A stretch of DNA of 32,504 nt from Methylobacter tundripaludum. GTDB taxonomy: Bacteria; Pseudomonadota; Gammaproteobacteria; Methylococcales; Methylomonadaceae. The notes below the pieces were generated by a model, which worked only from the letters and a program-made list of their open reading frames with translations, ran no database searches and was not told where the DNA came from. A program made the position numbers and the translations under genes. The stretch is from contig NZ_PTIY01000022.1 in assembly GCF_002934365.1 (NCBI RefSeq), positions 1 to 32,504 on the forward strand, read 5' to 3'. The stretch's first letter is position 1; the number at the start of each line of letters is the position of its first letter. Positions 1 through 7,007 of this stretch are shown here, piece by piece.

Positions 1-34
1 ATAATAAGCCAGCTTTCCGACTACGACCGGGCTT

Positions 35-98
35 GTCCAACAACCGGTTCAGATTGTGGCTCGCTATCGCTCACACAATCTAACCTTATTCGTTATGC
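35..98 (-). other. attC recombination site of an integron gene cassette
   Basis: On the minus strand the site runs from GCATAAC (98..92) to GTTGGAC (41..35), matching the R'' and R' core boxes of attC sites. Between them is a 12-pair stem: GGTT plus AGATTGTG (46-49, 51-58) against CACAATCT plus AACC (74-81, 82-85). Base 50 is bulged out, as expected for the extrahelical base that orients attC recombination. The stop codon of the neighbouring minus-strand ORF (95..93) falls inside the GCATAAC box, the usual compact cassette layout. No integrase gene is in view. Confidence 0.75.
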
Positions 99-568
99 CT
101 TTGGCTTTGGCTTTGGCAAACTTGCCAAAACATTCTGTACCCACCGATTGAAGCCGTTGCCCTTCTCATACATATAAATATCGTAGAACTCTGGATACAT
201 TTCTTTGAATTTTTCGTTGAATTTCTCTTCTGAGTAAATGCCGCCTATGGCAGTAAACACTACACCCAACCTTCTGTTAATGTCTTTGACTAAATGACCT
301 TTTCTCTTTCGCGGCAGCTTTACGGTTTCACCGAAGGCTTGCAATTTTAAGAAAGCTCGATGCTGAACAGTATGCACTCTGTCATTCAGCATTAGTCTCC
401 ACAAAATATCTTTGGACTGTTGACATTTGAATTTCCCCAGCTCCTCAACTGCGGCGAGGCGGGTTTTGTAGCTTGTTCTATCCGCAGCATGTCTCTTAAG
501 CTCTTCAATGTTGTCTGGAACTGTGTTCTCCAAGATCACTCCTCCTATCGGTGACTTCAACTGCATAA
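41..568 (-). mobile_element. Integron-type gene cassette (ORF plus attC)
   Basis: Cassette boundaries are inferred from the crossover rule G|TTRRRY. The 5' edge is the TTATGC at 568..563, which overlaps the ATG of the enclosed ORF. The 3' edge is the G of GTTGGAC at position 41. The 5' TTATGC, once joined to a G, is the exact complement of the cassette's own R'' box GCATAAC, which is what a circularised cassette should show. The enclosed 157-codon gene has almost no flanking DNA. Confidence 0.65.
93..566 (-). CDS. Hypothetical protein, possible HEAT-like helical repeat, cassette-borne
   Basis: The 157-residue protein has no family I can name with confidence. Residues about 37-80 (AAVEELGKF...ILWRLMLNDR...AFLKLQAFGE) form paired amphipathic helices that resemble one or two HEAT repeats. 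A basic linker (PRKRKGH) and a tyrosine- and phenylalanine-rich stretch (YPEFYDIYMYEKG) follow, and the tail is PKPKPKA. There is no signal peptide or membrane segment. The ATG at 566 sits inside the cassette's own R' box, so no upstream Shine-Dalgarno is carried with it and expression may depend on the array promoter. The stop lies inside attC. The function is unknown, as for most cassette genes. Confidence 0.7.
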   Translation of the reverse strand: MQLKSPIGGVILENTVPDNIEELKRHAADRTSYKTRLAAVEELGKFKCQQSKDILWRLMLNDRVHTVQHRAFLKLQAFGETVKLPRKRKGHLVKDINRRLGVVFTAIGGIYSEEKFNEKFKEMYPEFYDIYMYEKGNGFNRWVQNVLASLPKPKPKA

Positions 569-612
569 CGTAATATATACGACATCAATTGTCGTATAAA
601 AACATGTTGTTC
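563..612 (-). other. Possible second, short attC-like site
   Basis: Directly upstream of the cassette on the minus strand, GAACAAC (612..606) could be an R'' box and GTTATGC (569..563) the R' box. Between them is a perfect 9 bp inverted repeat, TATACGACA (576-584) and TGTCGTATA (590-598), with a 5-base loop. The order fits an attC, but the box-to-box pairing is partial (AAC with GTT) and no extrahelical base is evident. It could instead be an unrelated hairpin or an attI-like end. Confidence 0.3.
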
Positions 613-651
613 AAGATAAAAACGCCATTCACGCTCTATCGGTTCAGACAT
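610..651 (-). pseudogene. Truncated HepT/HEPN (DUF86-type) toxin gene, first ~14 codons only
   Basis: An ATG at 651 overlaps the end of the nucleotidyltransferase gene (ATGTCTGA). It begins MSEPIEREWRFYLE, which closely resembles the start of DUF86/HEPN toxins that normally follow MntA-type nucleotidyltransferases. After residue 14 the resemblance stops and the frame runs through the hairpin and the start of the cassette ORF to a TGA at 507..505. The conserved RX4HXY toxin motif is absent. The break point (about 610) coincides with the left edge of the attC-like hairpin, so insertion or recombination there probably removed the rest of the toxin. Confidence 0.55.
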
Positions 652-934
652 TGATAGCTTCCTTTTCGATAAAAGGACGTAACTCCGGGCGCAAGGCTTT
701 TTCGGTGACCAGATCGACCGGACACCCTAACTGGTCTTCCAGGTAGAATTGCACGCCAAAATAGCGCGCCGAGGTGGCAGGCCCATCAAATCCAACCAGA
801 ATATCCACATCGCTGTTTTCACCGGCATCATCACGAGCGGTTGAACCGAATAATGCCATTTGGGTAACACCGAACTGCTGAGTCAGTATGGGTTTTATTT
901 TTTTGAGTATGGCTAGGGCGTTGTTGCGTTTCAT
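644..934 (-). CDS. mntA: MntA-type minimal nucleotidyltransferase (antitoxin of a HEPN/MNT module)
   Basis: The 96-residue protein carries the nucleotidyltransferase signature GSTARDDAGENSDVDILVGF (about residues 30-49), with GS and the D-x-D pair that bind metal. Proteins of this size and motif are the antitoxin half of HEPN/MNT toxin-antitoxin systems and inactivate the HepT toxin by AMPylation (established for the family). Here the toxin gene that should follow survives only as a 14-codon remnant overlapping the antitoxin stop, so this is an orphan antitoxin. A palindrome just upstream (951-966) may be its operator. Confidence 0.8.
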   Translation of the reverse strand: MKRNNALAILKKIKPILTQQFGVTQMALFGSTARDDAGENSDVDILVGFDGPATSARYFGVQFYLEDQLGCPVDLVTEKALRPELRPFIEKEAINV

Positions 935-950
935 GGCGGTTTTCTGTCAA

Positions 951-966
951 TGATAGCGAGCTATCA
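951..966. promoter_or_regulatory. Palindrome upstream of mntA, possible operator
   Basis: TGATAGC-GA-GCTATCA is a perfect 7 bp inverted repeat with a 2-base centre, 17 bases upstream of the mntA start codon on the minus strand. Its position and symmetry suit a dimeric repressor site, as in autoregulated toxin-antitoxin modules. No direct evidence identifies the binding protein. Confidence 0.3.
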
Positions 967-1055
967 AAAGGTCGAATACTTTCAGTGTACCAAAAAAATC
1001 GCGGCTGATTGGGAGGAATTTTAAAGACGCTCTTAAGCATGTCGGCAGATGCCCG

Positions 1056-1118
1056 CTATAAAAGGTCAATACCATGTTAATATTGATGTCTGGAATTTTT
1101 TTTTCGCAGCCCTAATGA
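1056..1118 (+). repeat. Direct repeat copy 1 flanking the toxin-antitoxin pair
   Basis: This stretch starts CTATAAAAG, contains CAATACCATGTTAATATTG and a T9 run, and ends at an ATGA. It aligns along about 62 bases, with about a dozen mismatches and one indel, with 1721-1782, which leads directly into moaA. The ATG at 1115 aligns with the moaA start but is followed by an early stop, so this copy has no gene. Confidence 0.75.
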
Positions 1119-1183
1119 ATCTTCGTTTCCTCGCGTAGGAACAATGAAACTAGCCGCAAAAACGACACCAAGGGGATTAAACA

Positions 1184-1402
1184 ATGACAGCAGTAATTCT
1201 TGACGAACAACTCGACAGACAATTTAGTCAGCTGGCTAAACAAGCTCATATCTCTATAGACCAAGCCGTTAATGATGCCTTACGCGAATATTTAGTCGAT
1301 TATAACGATGCTCAGCTTGCGGAAAAAGCGCTGGATGAACTTGATAACAATGAAGACGAGTTGATTGACTGGAACGAGGCTAAAAAAAGCCTTTATGAGT
1401 AA
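1184..1402 (+). CDS. RelB-like antitoxin
   Basis: The 72-residue acidic protein starts with a ribbon-helix-helix-like segment (TAVILDEQLDRQFSQLAKQA, then ISIDQAVNDALREYL) and ends in an acidic tail typical of antitoxins that wrap their toxin. AAGGGG lies 8-10 bases before the ATG. Its stop codon overlaps the start of the RelE-like gene by 8 bp, the standard antitoxin-first arrangement that couples translation. The protein should neutralise the downstream toxin and repress the shared promoter (family knowledge). The exact subfamily is uncertain. Confidence 0.75.
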   Translation: MTAVILDEQLDRQFSQLAKQAHISIDQAVNDALREYLVDYNDAQLAEKALDELDNNEDELIDWNEAKKSLYE

Positions 1403-1664
1403 ATGGCAAGTCAAGTTAAAGGGCAGTGCGGCAAAATCTTTAAAATCACTCGATACCGGTATAAAGCAGCGAATTGAACGGTTTATAGGCCAGCTCATCG
1501 AAACTGATAATCCACGTTCGCACGGTAAAGCGCTGCAAGGAAAGCGATATGCCGGATTATGGCGTTATCGAATTGGAGATTATCGGCTGATTTGTCAGAT
1601 AAAAGACGGCGAGTTAATCATCTTGCTGTTGGAAATTGGACACAGGAAAGACATTTATAAATAA
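1395..1664 (+). CDS. RelE/ParE-superfamily toxin
   Basis: Starting at the ATG that overlaps the antitoxin stop (ATGAGTAA), the protein is 89 residues long and matches the RelE fold pattern: an N-terminal strand (WQVKLKGSAAKSLKSL), two helices, then GKRYAGLWRYRIGDYRLIC and the C-terminal LLEIGHRKDIYK. RelE proteins cleave mRNA in the ribosome, and the GLWRYRxGDYR block is highly typical of that family. An in-frame upstream ATG at 1365 would give 99 residues but lies inside the antitoxin gene and is unlikely. The pair sits between two direct repeats, which suggests acquisition next to moaA. Confidence 0.85.
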   Translation: MSKWQVKLKGSAAKSLKSLDTGIKQRIERFIGQLIETDNPRSHGKALQGKRYAGLWRYRIGDYRLICQIKDGELIILLLEIGHRKDIYK

Positions 1665-1720
1665 TCCATCATAGCGGCTCAGCCGTTTCCAAATGCGACG
1701 GTTCGGAACATAGAAGCTCT

Positions 1721-1782
1721 CTATAAAAGCCCAATACTATGTTAATATTGGCGTCTTGGATTTTTTATCGCCGCGCCAATGA
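1721..1782 (+). repeat. Direct repeat copy 2 / moaA leader
   Basis: This is the second copy of the repeat at 1056-1118. It occupies the whole 60 bases before moaA and includes its ATG. Both copies keep the dyad CAATA-N9-TATTG and CTATAAAAG. The repeat may contain the moaA promoter or a leader element, and the toxin-antitoxin pair then lies between an old and a new copy of it. No moco riboswitch-like structure is obvious here. Confidence 0.7.
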
Positions 1783-2783
1783 CTAAGTCTCCCCCCTCCC
1801 AATTAATCGACCGCTTCGGCAGAATCGTTGATTATTTGAGAATCTCGATTACCGACCGCTGTGATTTCCGTTGCCTGTATTGCATGGCTGAGGACATGAC
1901 GTTCCTGCCGCGCGCGCAGGTTTTGACGCTGGAAGAGATTTATACGCTGGCCCTAGCATTCGCCGAATTGGGCGTGAAGAAAATCAGGATCACCGGCGGC
2001 GAGCCTTTGGTCAGGAAAGGTGCGTTGGAGCTGTTGCAAAACATCGGCCGTATAGAAAGTCTGAATGAGCTGGTGATAACGACCAACGGCTCTCAGCTTG
2101 AAACGATGGCGGCGTCTTTAAAAGAGGCGGGCGTAAAACGCATTAATATCAGCCTGGATACGCTGGATGCCGACAAGTTTAAGGCGATCACCCGAACCGG
2201 TGATTTGGCGCAGGTGCTTAGAGGCATTCAGGCCGCCAAGGCGGCAGGGTTTGAGCGGATAAAAATCAATGCGGTCATTCTCAAGGACAGGAATCATCTG
2301 GAAGTGAACGACCTGGTCCGGTTTGCGGTCGATAACGGCATCGACATCAGCTTTATCGAGGAAATGCCGCTGGGCGTCGTCAGTCAGCATGACCGGGCCG
2401 ACGCCTATTATTCCAGCGATTTGATCAAGGCCGATTTGGCGGAGCATTTTGCTTTAATCGCCACGCCTGAAAAAACCGGTGGGCCGTCGAATTATTTTAA
2501 TGTGTCTGGTACTCAAACCCGCGTCGGCTTTATTTCCCCGCACAGCGAGAACTTTTGCAGTACCTGTAACCGGGTGCGCTTGACTGTTGAAGGGCGCTTG
2601 CTGTTATGCCTGGGTAATGAGCATTCGGTCGATTTAAAGCAGGTCATCAGGGTTCATCCGGGCGACATGGCGGCGCTGAAACAAGCTATTGTCGATGCGA
2701 TGCTGATTAAGCCGGAAAAACACGAATTTAATATTAACGAGCAGCCGGTTATATTGCGGTATATGAGTATGACTGGAGGCTAA
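1779..2783 (+). CDS. moaA: GTP 3',8-cyclase MoaA (molybdenum cofactor biosynthesis)
   Basis: The 334-residue radical SAM enzyme rearranges GTP to 3',8-cyclo-GTP, the first step of molybdopterin synthesis. The N-terminal cluster motif is CDFRCLYC (Cys28, 32, 35), and the GGEPLVRKG block follows. The second [4Fe-4S] cluster is marked by NFCSTCNRVRL...LLLC (Cys260, 263, 277). The C-terminal GG needed for activity is present (SMTGG). Length is normal. The start is the only ATG before the conserved LIDRFGRIVDYLRIS segment, and it abuts the repeated leader. No other moa gene is adjacent. Confidence 0.97.
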   Translation: MTKSPPSQLIDRFGRIVDYLRISITDRCDFRCLYCMAEDMTFLPRAQVLTLEEIYTLALAFAELGVKKIRITGGEPLVRKGALELLQNIGRIESLNELVITTNGSQLETMAASLKEAGVKRINISLDTLDADKFKAITRTGDLAQVLRGIQAAKAAGFERIKINAVILKDRNHLEVNDLVRFAVDNGIDISFIEEMPLGVVSQHDRADAYYSSDLIKADLAEHFALIATPEKTGGPSNYFNVSGTQTRVGFISPHSENFCSTCNRVRLTVEGRLLLCLGNEHSVDLKQVIRVHPGDMAALKQAIVDAMLIKPEKHEFNINEQPVILRYMSMTGG

Positions 2784-2838
2784 GGGCGAAAGACGAAAGG
2801 CGAAAAAATCCCTTTGACCCTTAGTCTTTCGCCCTTAG
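2780..2838. repeat. 15 bp perfect inverted repeat between moaA and rhlE
   Basis: CTAAGGGCGAAAGAC (2780-2794) pairs perfectly with GTCTTTCGCCCTTAG (2824-2838) around a 29-base loop that itself repeats GAAAGGCGAAA-like units. It starts within the moaA stop codon. It may act as a bidirectional transcription barrier or be a mobile palindromic repeat. There is no U-tract directly after the right arm. Confidence 0.6.
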
Positions 2839-2877
2839 CCCTTTGCCTTCTTTCCCCTTTACCTGAGATTTTAAAAA

Positions 2878-4203
2878 ATGTCTTTCGCCCAGCTCGGCTT
2901 AGCCGACGAACTCCTTAAAGCCGTAGCCGATCAAGGCTATGTCACGCCTACACCGGTACAACAAAAAGCCATCCCCTTGATCCTTGAAGGCAAGGACGTA
3001 TTGGCAGGCGCGCAAACCGGCACCGGAAAAACCGCCAGTTTCACCTTGCCGTTATTGCAGCGGCTGGCCGAGAGTCACGACCCGCATCAAAAGCCGCGCC
3101 GCGTTCGCGCTTTAATTTTGGTACCAACCCGCGAATTGGCCGCGCAGGTGTATGAAAGCGTAAAAACTTACGGCGCGCATTTGCCGTTGCATGCGGAAGC
3201 GGTGATCGGCGGCGCGAGCATCGGCATCCAGACCCGCCAGTTACGCCGGGGCTGCGACATCGTCGTGGCGACGCCGGGGCGCTTGATCGACCATGTGCAG
3301 CAGCGCAACATCAATCTGTCCAACGTGGAAATACTGGTGCTGGACGAAGCGGACCGCATGCTCGATATGGGTTTTTTGCCCGACATTAAGCAAATCATGG
3401 CGCTGATCCCGAAGAATCGGCAGAGTCTGTTGTTTTCCGCGACCGTGCCTAATGCGATCAAATCTCTGGCGGCTCAGTTGTTGAACAATCCGGTTGAGGT
3501 CGAAGTCGCCAAGCAAAACGCCACGGCTGAAAATGTCTCGGAAAGGGTTTACGGCATCGGACGCGAGTACAAGCGCGAATTATTGTCCTATCTGATCGGC
3601 AGCAATAACTGGAAGCAGGTGCTGGTATTCGTGCGCACCAAACACGGCGCAGATCGCCTGGAAAAACAGTTGGTCGAGGACGGCATCCGCACTGCGGCGC
3701 TGCATGGCGACAAAACCCAGGGCGCACGCAACAAGGCGCTGGAGTATTTTAAAACCGGCAAGGTTTCGGTATTGGTTGCGACCGATATTGCCGCACGCGG
3801 CCTGGATATTGACGACTTGCCGCATGTGGTGAATTTTGATTTGCCGCAGGTGCCGGAAGATTATGTGCACCGGATCGGCCGTACCGGACGCGCCGGTTCG
3901 AGCGGCGAGGCCTTGTCGCTGGTGTGTCCCGAAGAAGCCTGGATGCTGGTGGAAATTGAGAAACTGCTCAAGCGGCAAATTCCGCGTGTGGCCGATACCG
4001 GTTATGAGCCGGTTTCGTTGAAGGTAATCGATGCGCCGAAAAAGCATGTCCCCAACAAAACGACCGGCAAGAAAGATATGCGGCATACCAAAAAACCGGC
4101 CGCTCGCGGCGCTAAATCGGCGGTTCGGGACGTTAAACAGCCTGACGGCAAGCGGATCGATTCAAGAGGCAAGGGCAGGTCGGGTTCCAGGGGTAAGGCT
4201 TAA
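2878..4203 (+). CDS. rhlE: DEAD-box ATP-dependent RNA helicase, RhlE type
   Basis: The 441-residue cytoplasmic helicase has every core motif in order: Q motif ([13 protein letters not shown]), [22 protein letters not shown] ([13 protein letters not shown]), SAT, and the C-terminal RecA lobe ending [10 protein letters not shown]. The short N-terminus and the Lys/Arg-rich tail (from about residue 385) are typical of RhlE proteins, which act in ribosome assembly and RNA turnover. The start at 2878 directly precedes the family's usual opening ([15 protein letters not shown]). It is transcribed alone, with palindromic repeats on both sides. Confidence 0.92.
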   Translation: MSFAQLGLADELLKAVADQGYVTPTPVQQKAIPLILEGKDVLAGAQTGTGKTASFTLPLLQRLAESHDPHQKPRRVRALILVPTRELAAQVYESVKTYGAHLPLHAEAVIGGASIGIQTRQLRRGCDIVVATPGRLIDHVQQRNINLSNVEILVLDEADRMLDMGFLPDIKQIMALIPKNRQSLLFSATVPNAIKSLAAQLLNNPVEVEVAKQNATAENVSERVYGIGREYKRELLSYLIGSNNWKQVLVFVRTKHGADRLEKQLVEDGIRTAALHGDKTQGARNKALEYFKTGKVSVLVATDIAARGLDIDDLPHVVNFDLPQVPEDYVHRIGRTGRAGSSGEALSLVCPEEAWMLVEIEKLLKRQIPRVADTGYEPVSLKVIDAPKKHVPNKTTGKKDMRHTKKPAARGAKSAVRDVKQPDGKRIDSRGKGRSGSRGKA

Positions 4204-4264
4204 GCCCAATAAGTGGCGAGCCTGTAACCTGCGCGGTGTCAGGGAAGCGCTGAATAAACCGCTC

Positions 4265-4337
4265 CCGTTCATGGTTCGACAGGCTCACCACGAACGGAAT
4301 CAATGTCTTACCGTTCGTCCTGAACCTGTCGAAGGAC
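4265..4337. repeat. Dispersed palindromic repeat, two units
   Basis: Unit one (4265-4297) begins CCGTTC and ends CGAACGG around TTCGACAGGCTCACC. Unit two (4311-4337) is CCGTTCGTCCTGAACCTG followed by TCGAAGGAC. Both belong to the same family as 14419-14458 and 28860-28899. The 395-base gap between rhlE and the next gene holds nothing but such repeats. Confidence 0.7.
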
Positions 4338-4428
4338 TAAATCAGAGCGACCTTAGCCTATGCACCGCATGATCGTGCCGACTAAGGATTTGGTTAAAAA
4401 TAACTTCCCGAAATCATTATTTTCGCTT

Positions 4429-4500
4429 GTCAAGCCGTTCGTGCTGACCCTTCGGCTACGCTCAGGACTAAAGGCCTTGTCGAAGCATGATCGGCTTGAC
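4429..4500. repeat. Degenerate palindromic repeat enclosed by a 9 bp inverted repeat
   Basis: GTCAAGCCG (4429-4437) and CGGCTTGAC (4492-4500) form the outer arms. Inside is CCGTTCGTGCTGACCCTTCG and a further CTTGTCGAAG, a decayed member of the CCGTTCG family. Confidence 0.55.
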
Positions 4501-4510
4501 GCGGCGGGAC

Positions 4511-4561
4511 GAAATTTTTCCGCCCACCCTTCGACAAGCTCAGGGCGAACGGAAAAATTTC
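4511..4561. repeat. Hairpin built on a repeat unit, possible terminator between convergent genes
   Basis: GAAATTTTTCCG (4511-4522) and CGGAAAAATTTC (4550-4561) are perfect 12 bp arms enclosing CCCTTCGACAAGCTCAGGG. It lies between convergent genes (rhlE and the minus-strand oxidoreductase), where a bidirectional terminator would be useful. Termination itself is an inference. Confidence 0.5.
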
Positions 4562-4598
4562 ATCCGTTCAATATCGAGAAGTTATTACTGACCATATC

Positions 4599-5612
4599 CT
4601 AAGCCAGCTTGACTAATTGCCCGGTCGCCGCAGATTCCAACGCGGCGACGATAATTTGGCAATTGGCTTTCGCATCGTCCAGCGACAGCTTCGGGGCATT
4701 GCCGTTCAATACGCAATCGCTGAAATGCTCGATTTCCAGCTTGAAATGATTAGCCGCGGGCAGCCATTCTTCATTCGGTTCTCCGTCTTCAGTCCACCAG
4801 GAAATCACCGGCGCATCGCCGGGCATACACCAGACGTTGTGGCATTTAATGCCGCCCTTGGTGCCGATGATTTCATATTCGCAGCGTCTTGCGCGTTCGA
4901 AGCTGAAATCGAAATGCGCGTATTTTCCGTCACCGAAATTGATGATGCCGCTGGTTGCAATATCGGCGCCGCTCTCGACATACTTCGCTATCGCGGTGAC
5001 CGAGACCGCAGGCTCGTCGAAAAACATCCGCGCGGAATGGATCGCGTAACAGCCGATGTCCCACATCGCGCCGCCGCCGTTTTCGATATTTTCCGCCAGA
5101 CGATAGATTCGCGCAGGCCGCATCATGAACGAATAGCTGGAGCGTACCGACCTTATTTCGCCGATCAGCCCCGAATCGATTAATTCCCGCACTCTCGCAT
5201 GTTGCGGGTGGAAGCGGTACATAAAGCCTTCCATCACGGTAACCTTATGCCGTTGCGCGGCGGCTTTAATGGCGTCTATATCGGCTGCGGTCAGCGCCAT
5301 AGGCTTTTCGCACAGGACATGCTTGCCGTGTTCGATAGCGCGCAGCGTCCACTCGGCATGTTCGCGATTGGAAAGCGGCAGGTACACGGCATCGACTTCT
5401 TTATCGCCGAGCAAGGCTTCAAGGTCGTCATAAGTCCGCACCTGTTGCTGTTGCGGCGCGTATTGAGCCAGCGTTTGCGCGGCCGCGCCGGGACGGCGGC
5501 TGGCTACGGCGACCAGTTCCGCGTTGGACGCTTCGACGATGGCCGGCATCAGCCGTTCGTTGATACGCGCCGCACCTAAAATACCCCAGCGCAGTTTTGT
5601 TGTGTTGTTCAT
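4599..5612 (-). CDS. Gfo/Idh/MocA-family NAD(P)-dependent oxidoreductase
   Basis: The 337-residue protein has an N-terminal Rossmann fold (LRWGILGAARINERLMPAI, with G-x-G-A) and the family-defining EKP motif (HVLCEKPMALTA, near residue 100), where Lys contacts cofactor and substrate. GGGAMWDIGCYAIHSARMFF supplies the C-terminal domain Asp and His. Members oxidise or reduce sugars and related polyols, and the substrate here cannot be read from sequence. Length is normal. AAGG lies before the ATG. DUF5062 and bpt lie upstream on the same strand with small gaps. Confidence 0.88.
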   Translation of the reverse strand: MNNTTKLRWGILGAARINERLMPAIVEASNAELVAVASRRPGAAAQTLAQYAPQQQQVRTYDDLEALLGDKEVDAVYLPLSNREHAEWTLRAIEHGKHVLCEKPMALTAADIDAIKAAAQRHKVTVMEGFMYRFHPQHARVRELIDSGLIGEIRSVRSSYSFMMRPARIYRLAENIENGGGAMWDIGCYAIHSARMFFDEPAVSVTAIAKYVESGADIATSGIINFGDGKYAHFDFSFERARRCEYEIIGTKGGIKCHNVWCMPGDAPVISWWTEDGEPNEEWLPAANHFKLEIEHFSDCVLNGNAPKLSLDDAKANCQIIVAALESAATGQLVKLA

Positions 5613-5639
5613 CGGATTTACCTTGGGTGTCGGGTTTGT

Positions 5640-5900
5640 TTATTTCAAGAGGGCATGATCTTTGGGCAATTGCCGCGCTATCCATAACGCTAATTTGTGT
5701 TTCATATTCACCCCGTTTTCCTGATCTATCGCCAATGGCTGAATAAGCTGATCATTGACCAGCAGACGATAAAGACATTCGACCTTGTCTTTTGCCGAAT
5801 CCGTCGAGGTAAATCCGCTGTAGCCGCGATTTTTAGCGTAATTCTCGGCCACCTCGATTGCCTTTTTCAGCAGCTGGGGTTCGTTTTTTAACTTAGTCAT
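5640..5900 (-). CDS. DUF5062 family protein
   Basis: The 86-residue soluble protein matches my memory of the DUF5062 family: an opening LKNEPQLLKKAIEVAENYAK, a central KVECLYRLLVNDQLIQPLA, and the closing MKHKLALWIARQLPKDHALLK. The function is unknown. AAGGACGG precedes the ATG. It lies between the oxidoreductase and bpt on the same strand, so co-transcription is possible. I am fairly sure of the family but have no further clue to its role. Confidence 0.75.
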   Translation of the reverse strand: MTKLKNEPQLLKKAIEVAENYAKNRGYSGFTSTDSAKDKVECLYRLLVNDQLIQPLAIDQENGVNMKHKLALWIARQLPKDHALLK

Positions 5901-5996
5901 TGATGTCCGTCCTTTATCAATATGTGAGCTTTCATCATAACCAATTCAGCGAAGTGATTGCAAAGAGTGTCTGTCTGCGATATTTGTCCATGCCGC

Positions 5997-6698
5997 TCAG
6001 GTTTCTAAAAAATCCCACTGCTGATTAATAAAACCTTGCAGGGGTTGGTATTGGTTTTTGTAGCTCATTTTTTGACAGTCGGCGATCCAAAAGCCCAGAT
6101 ACAGCCATTCCAACCCTTGTCGTTGCGCGTGTTGAATTTGCCACAGCACCGCGTAAACGCCGGGGCTATAGCTGGAAAATTTGGGATCGAAGAAAGTGTA
6201 AACGGCGGACAAAGCATTATTCAGGCGGTCTACAATCGCAACGGCAGCCAGCTCACCGGCACAAAAAAATTCTACAAATTGGGTGTCGCACCAGGAACTG
6301 CCTAAAAACTTTATGTATTCGGCAGGGTTGGAGTTTGCCATGTTGCCATCGGCATGACGCTGGTTTTGGTAGCGCAGATAAAGATCGTAATGGGCTTGTT
6401 CGAAGACGGCCGGTTTGATGACGGCTGTGGTTTGCCGGTTTTTTTGCAAGCAACGCTGTTGGCGGCGATTGGGTTTAAATTGCGCAACGGGTAAGCGCAC
6501 CGGAACGCATTGCGAGCATTGCGGACAATAGGGGCAGTAAACATCGTCGCCGCTACGCCTGAAACCGTGCGCGATCAGGTGCGAATAAACGGCGGTATTA
6601 AGCCCGAATGAGGGCTTAACAAATGCGGATTGCGCCTGCTGACCCTCCAGGTAGCTGCAAGGATGCGGGGCGGTAATCAATAAAGGTATAGAGGCCAT
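5997..6698 (-). CDS. bpt: Aspartate/glutamate leucyltransferase (bacterial N-end rule)
   Basis: The protein transfers Leu or a related residue from aminoacyl-tRNA to N-terminal Asp or Glu, marking proteins for ClpS/ClpAP. I start it at the ATG at 6698, giving 233 residues and the usual opening (MASIPLLITAPHPCSYLEGQ). The frame stays open for over 300 bases upstream but that part is not family-like. YCPYCPQCSQCVPVRLPV gives the conserved cysteine cluster, and the ATE C-domain follows (YLRYQNQRHADGNM, SAVYTFFDP, GVYAVLWQI, WLYLGFWI). No clear Shine-Dalgarno precedes this ATG. Confidence 0.9.
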   Translation of the reverse strand: MASIPLLITAPHPCSYLEGQQAQSAFVKPSFGLNTAVYSHLIAHGFRRSGDDVYCPYCPQCSQCVPVRLPVAQFKPNRRQQRCLQKNRQTTAVIKPAVFEQAHYDLYLRYQNQRHADGNMANSNPAEYIKFLGSSWCDTQFVEFFCAGELAAVAIVDRLNNALSAVYTFFDPKFSSYSPGVYAVLWQIQHAQRQGLEWLYLGFWIADCQKMSYKNQYQPLQGFINQQWDFLET

Positions 6699-6719
6699 AT
6701 AGGTTGCTGTCCGAGGCAG

Positions 6720-7007
6720 GTGGAAACTCAAGATGTATTCTATCGGTTTCACACTAAGGCAGAAGCAGAATCTTGGTTGAAACGGCATAAAGAAAATTGT
6801 GGCTGTCGTATAGATACCGCCCAAAGAGCGAAACTCATCGTTCGATTCACTCACCGGCACGAACCAAAGGGCCTGCACCGGATATACCCTATTTTTATAA
6901 GGATTTTTATTCAAGGAAATGGGGATTATGATGATATGAAATTCATAAATTCTGTTCACCGCATTATTTTCTACAGGGAGTTCCGGCGGATTAACTGGGG
7001 GCTGTGA
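6720..7007 (+). CDS. Doubtful small ORF coupled to the sigma-factor gene
   Basis: A GTG-started frame of 95 codons fills the gap between divergent bpt and the sigma gene, and its TGA overlaps the sigma ATG (TGATG), a layout typical of coupled genes. The first 40 residues (VFYRFHTKAEAESWLKRHKE) look protein-like and contain CGC. The second half looks like non-coding sequence. No family is recognised, and it may simply be the leader and promoter region of the sigma gene. Confidence 0.25.
   Translation: METQDVFYRFHTKAEAESWLKRHKENCGCRIDTAQRAKLIVRFTHRHEPKGLHRIYPIFIRIFIQGNGDYDDMKFINSVHRIIFYREFRRINWGL

Noticed and set aside
3580-4086. A 168-codon minus-strand frame inside rhlE
   Set aside because: It is a shadow of the helicase coding sequence, with the antisense of conserved motifs and no ribosome site.
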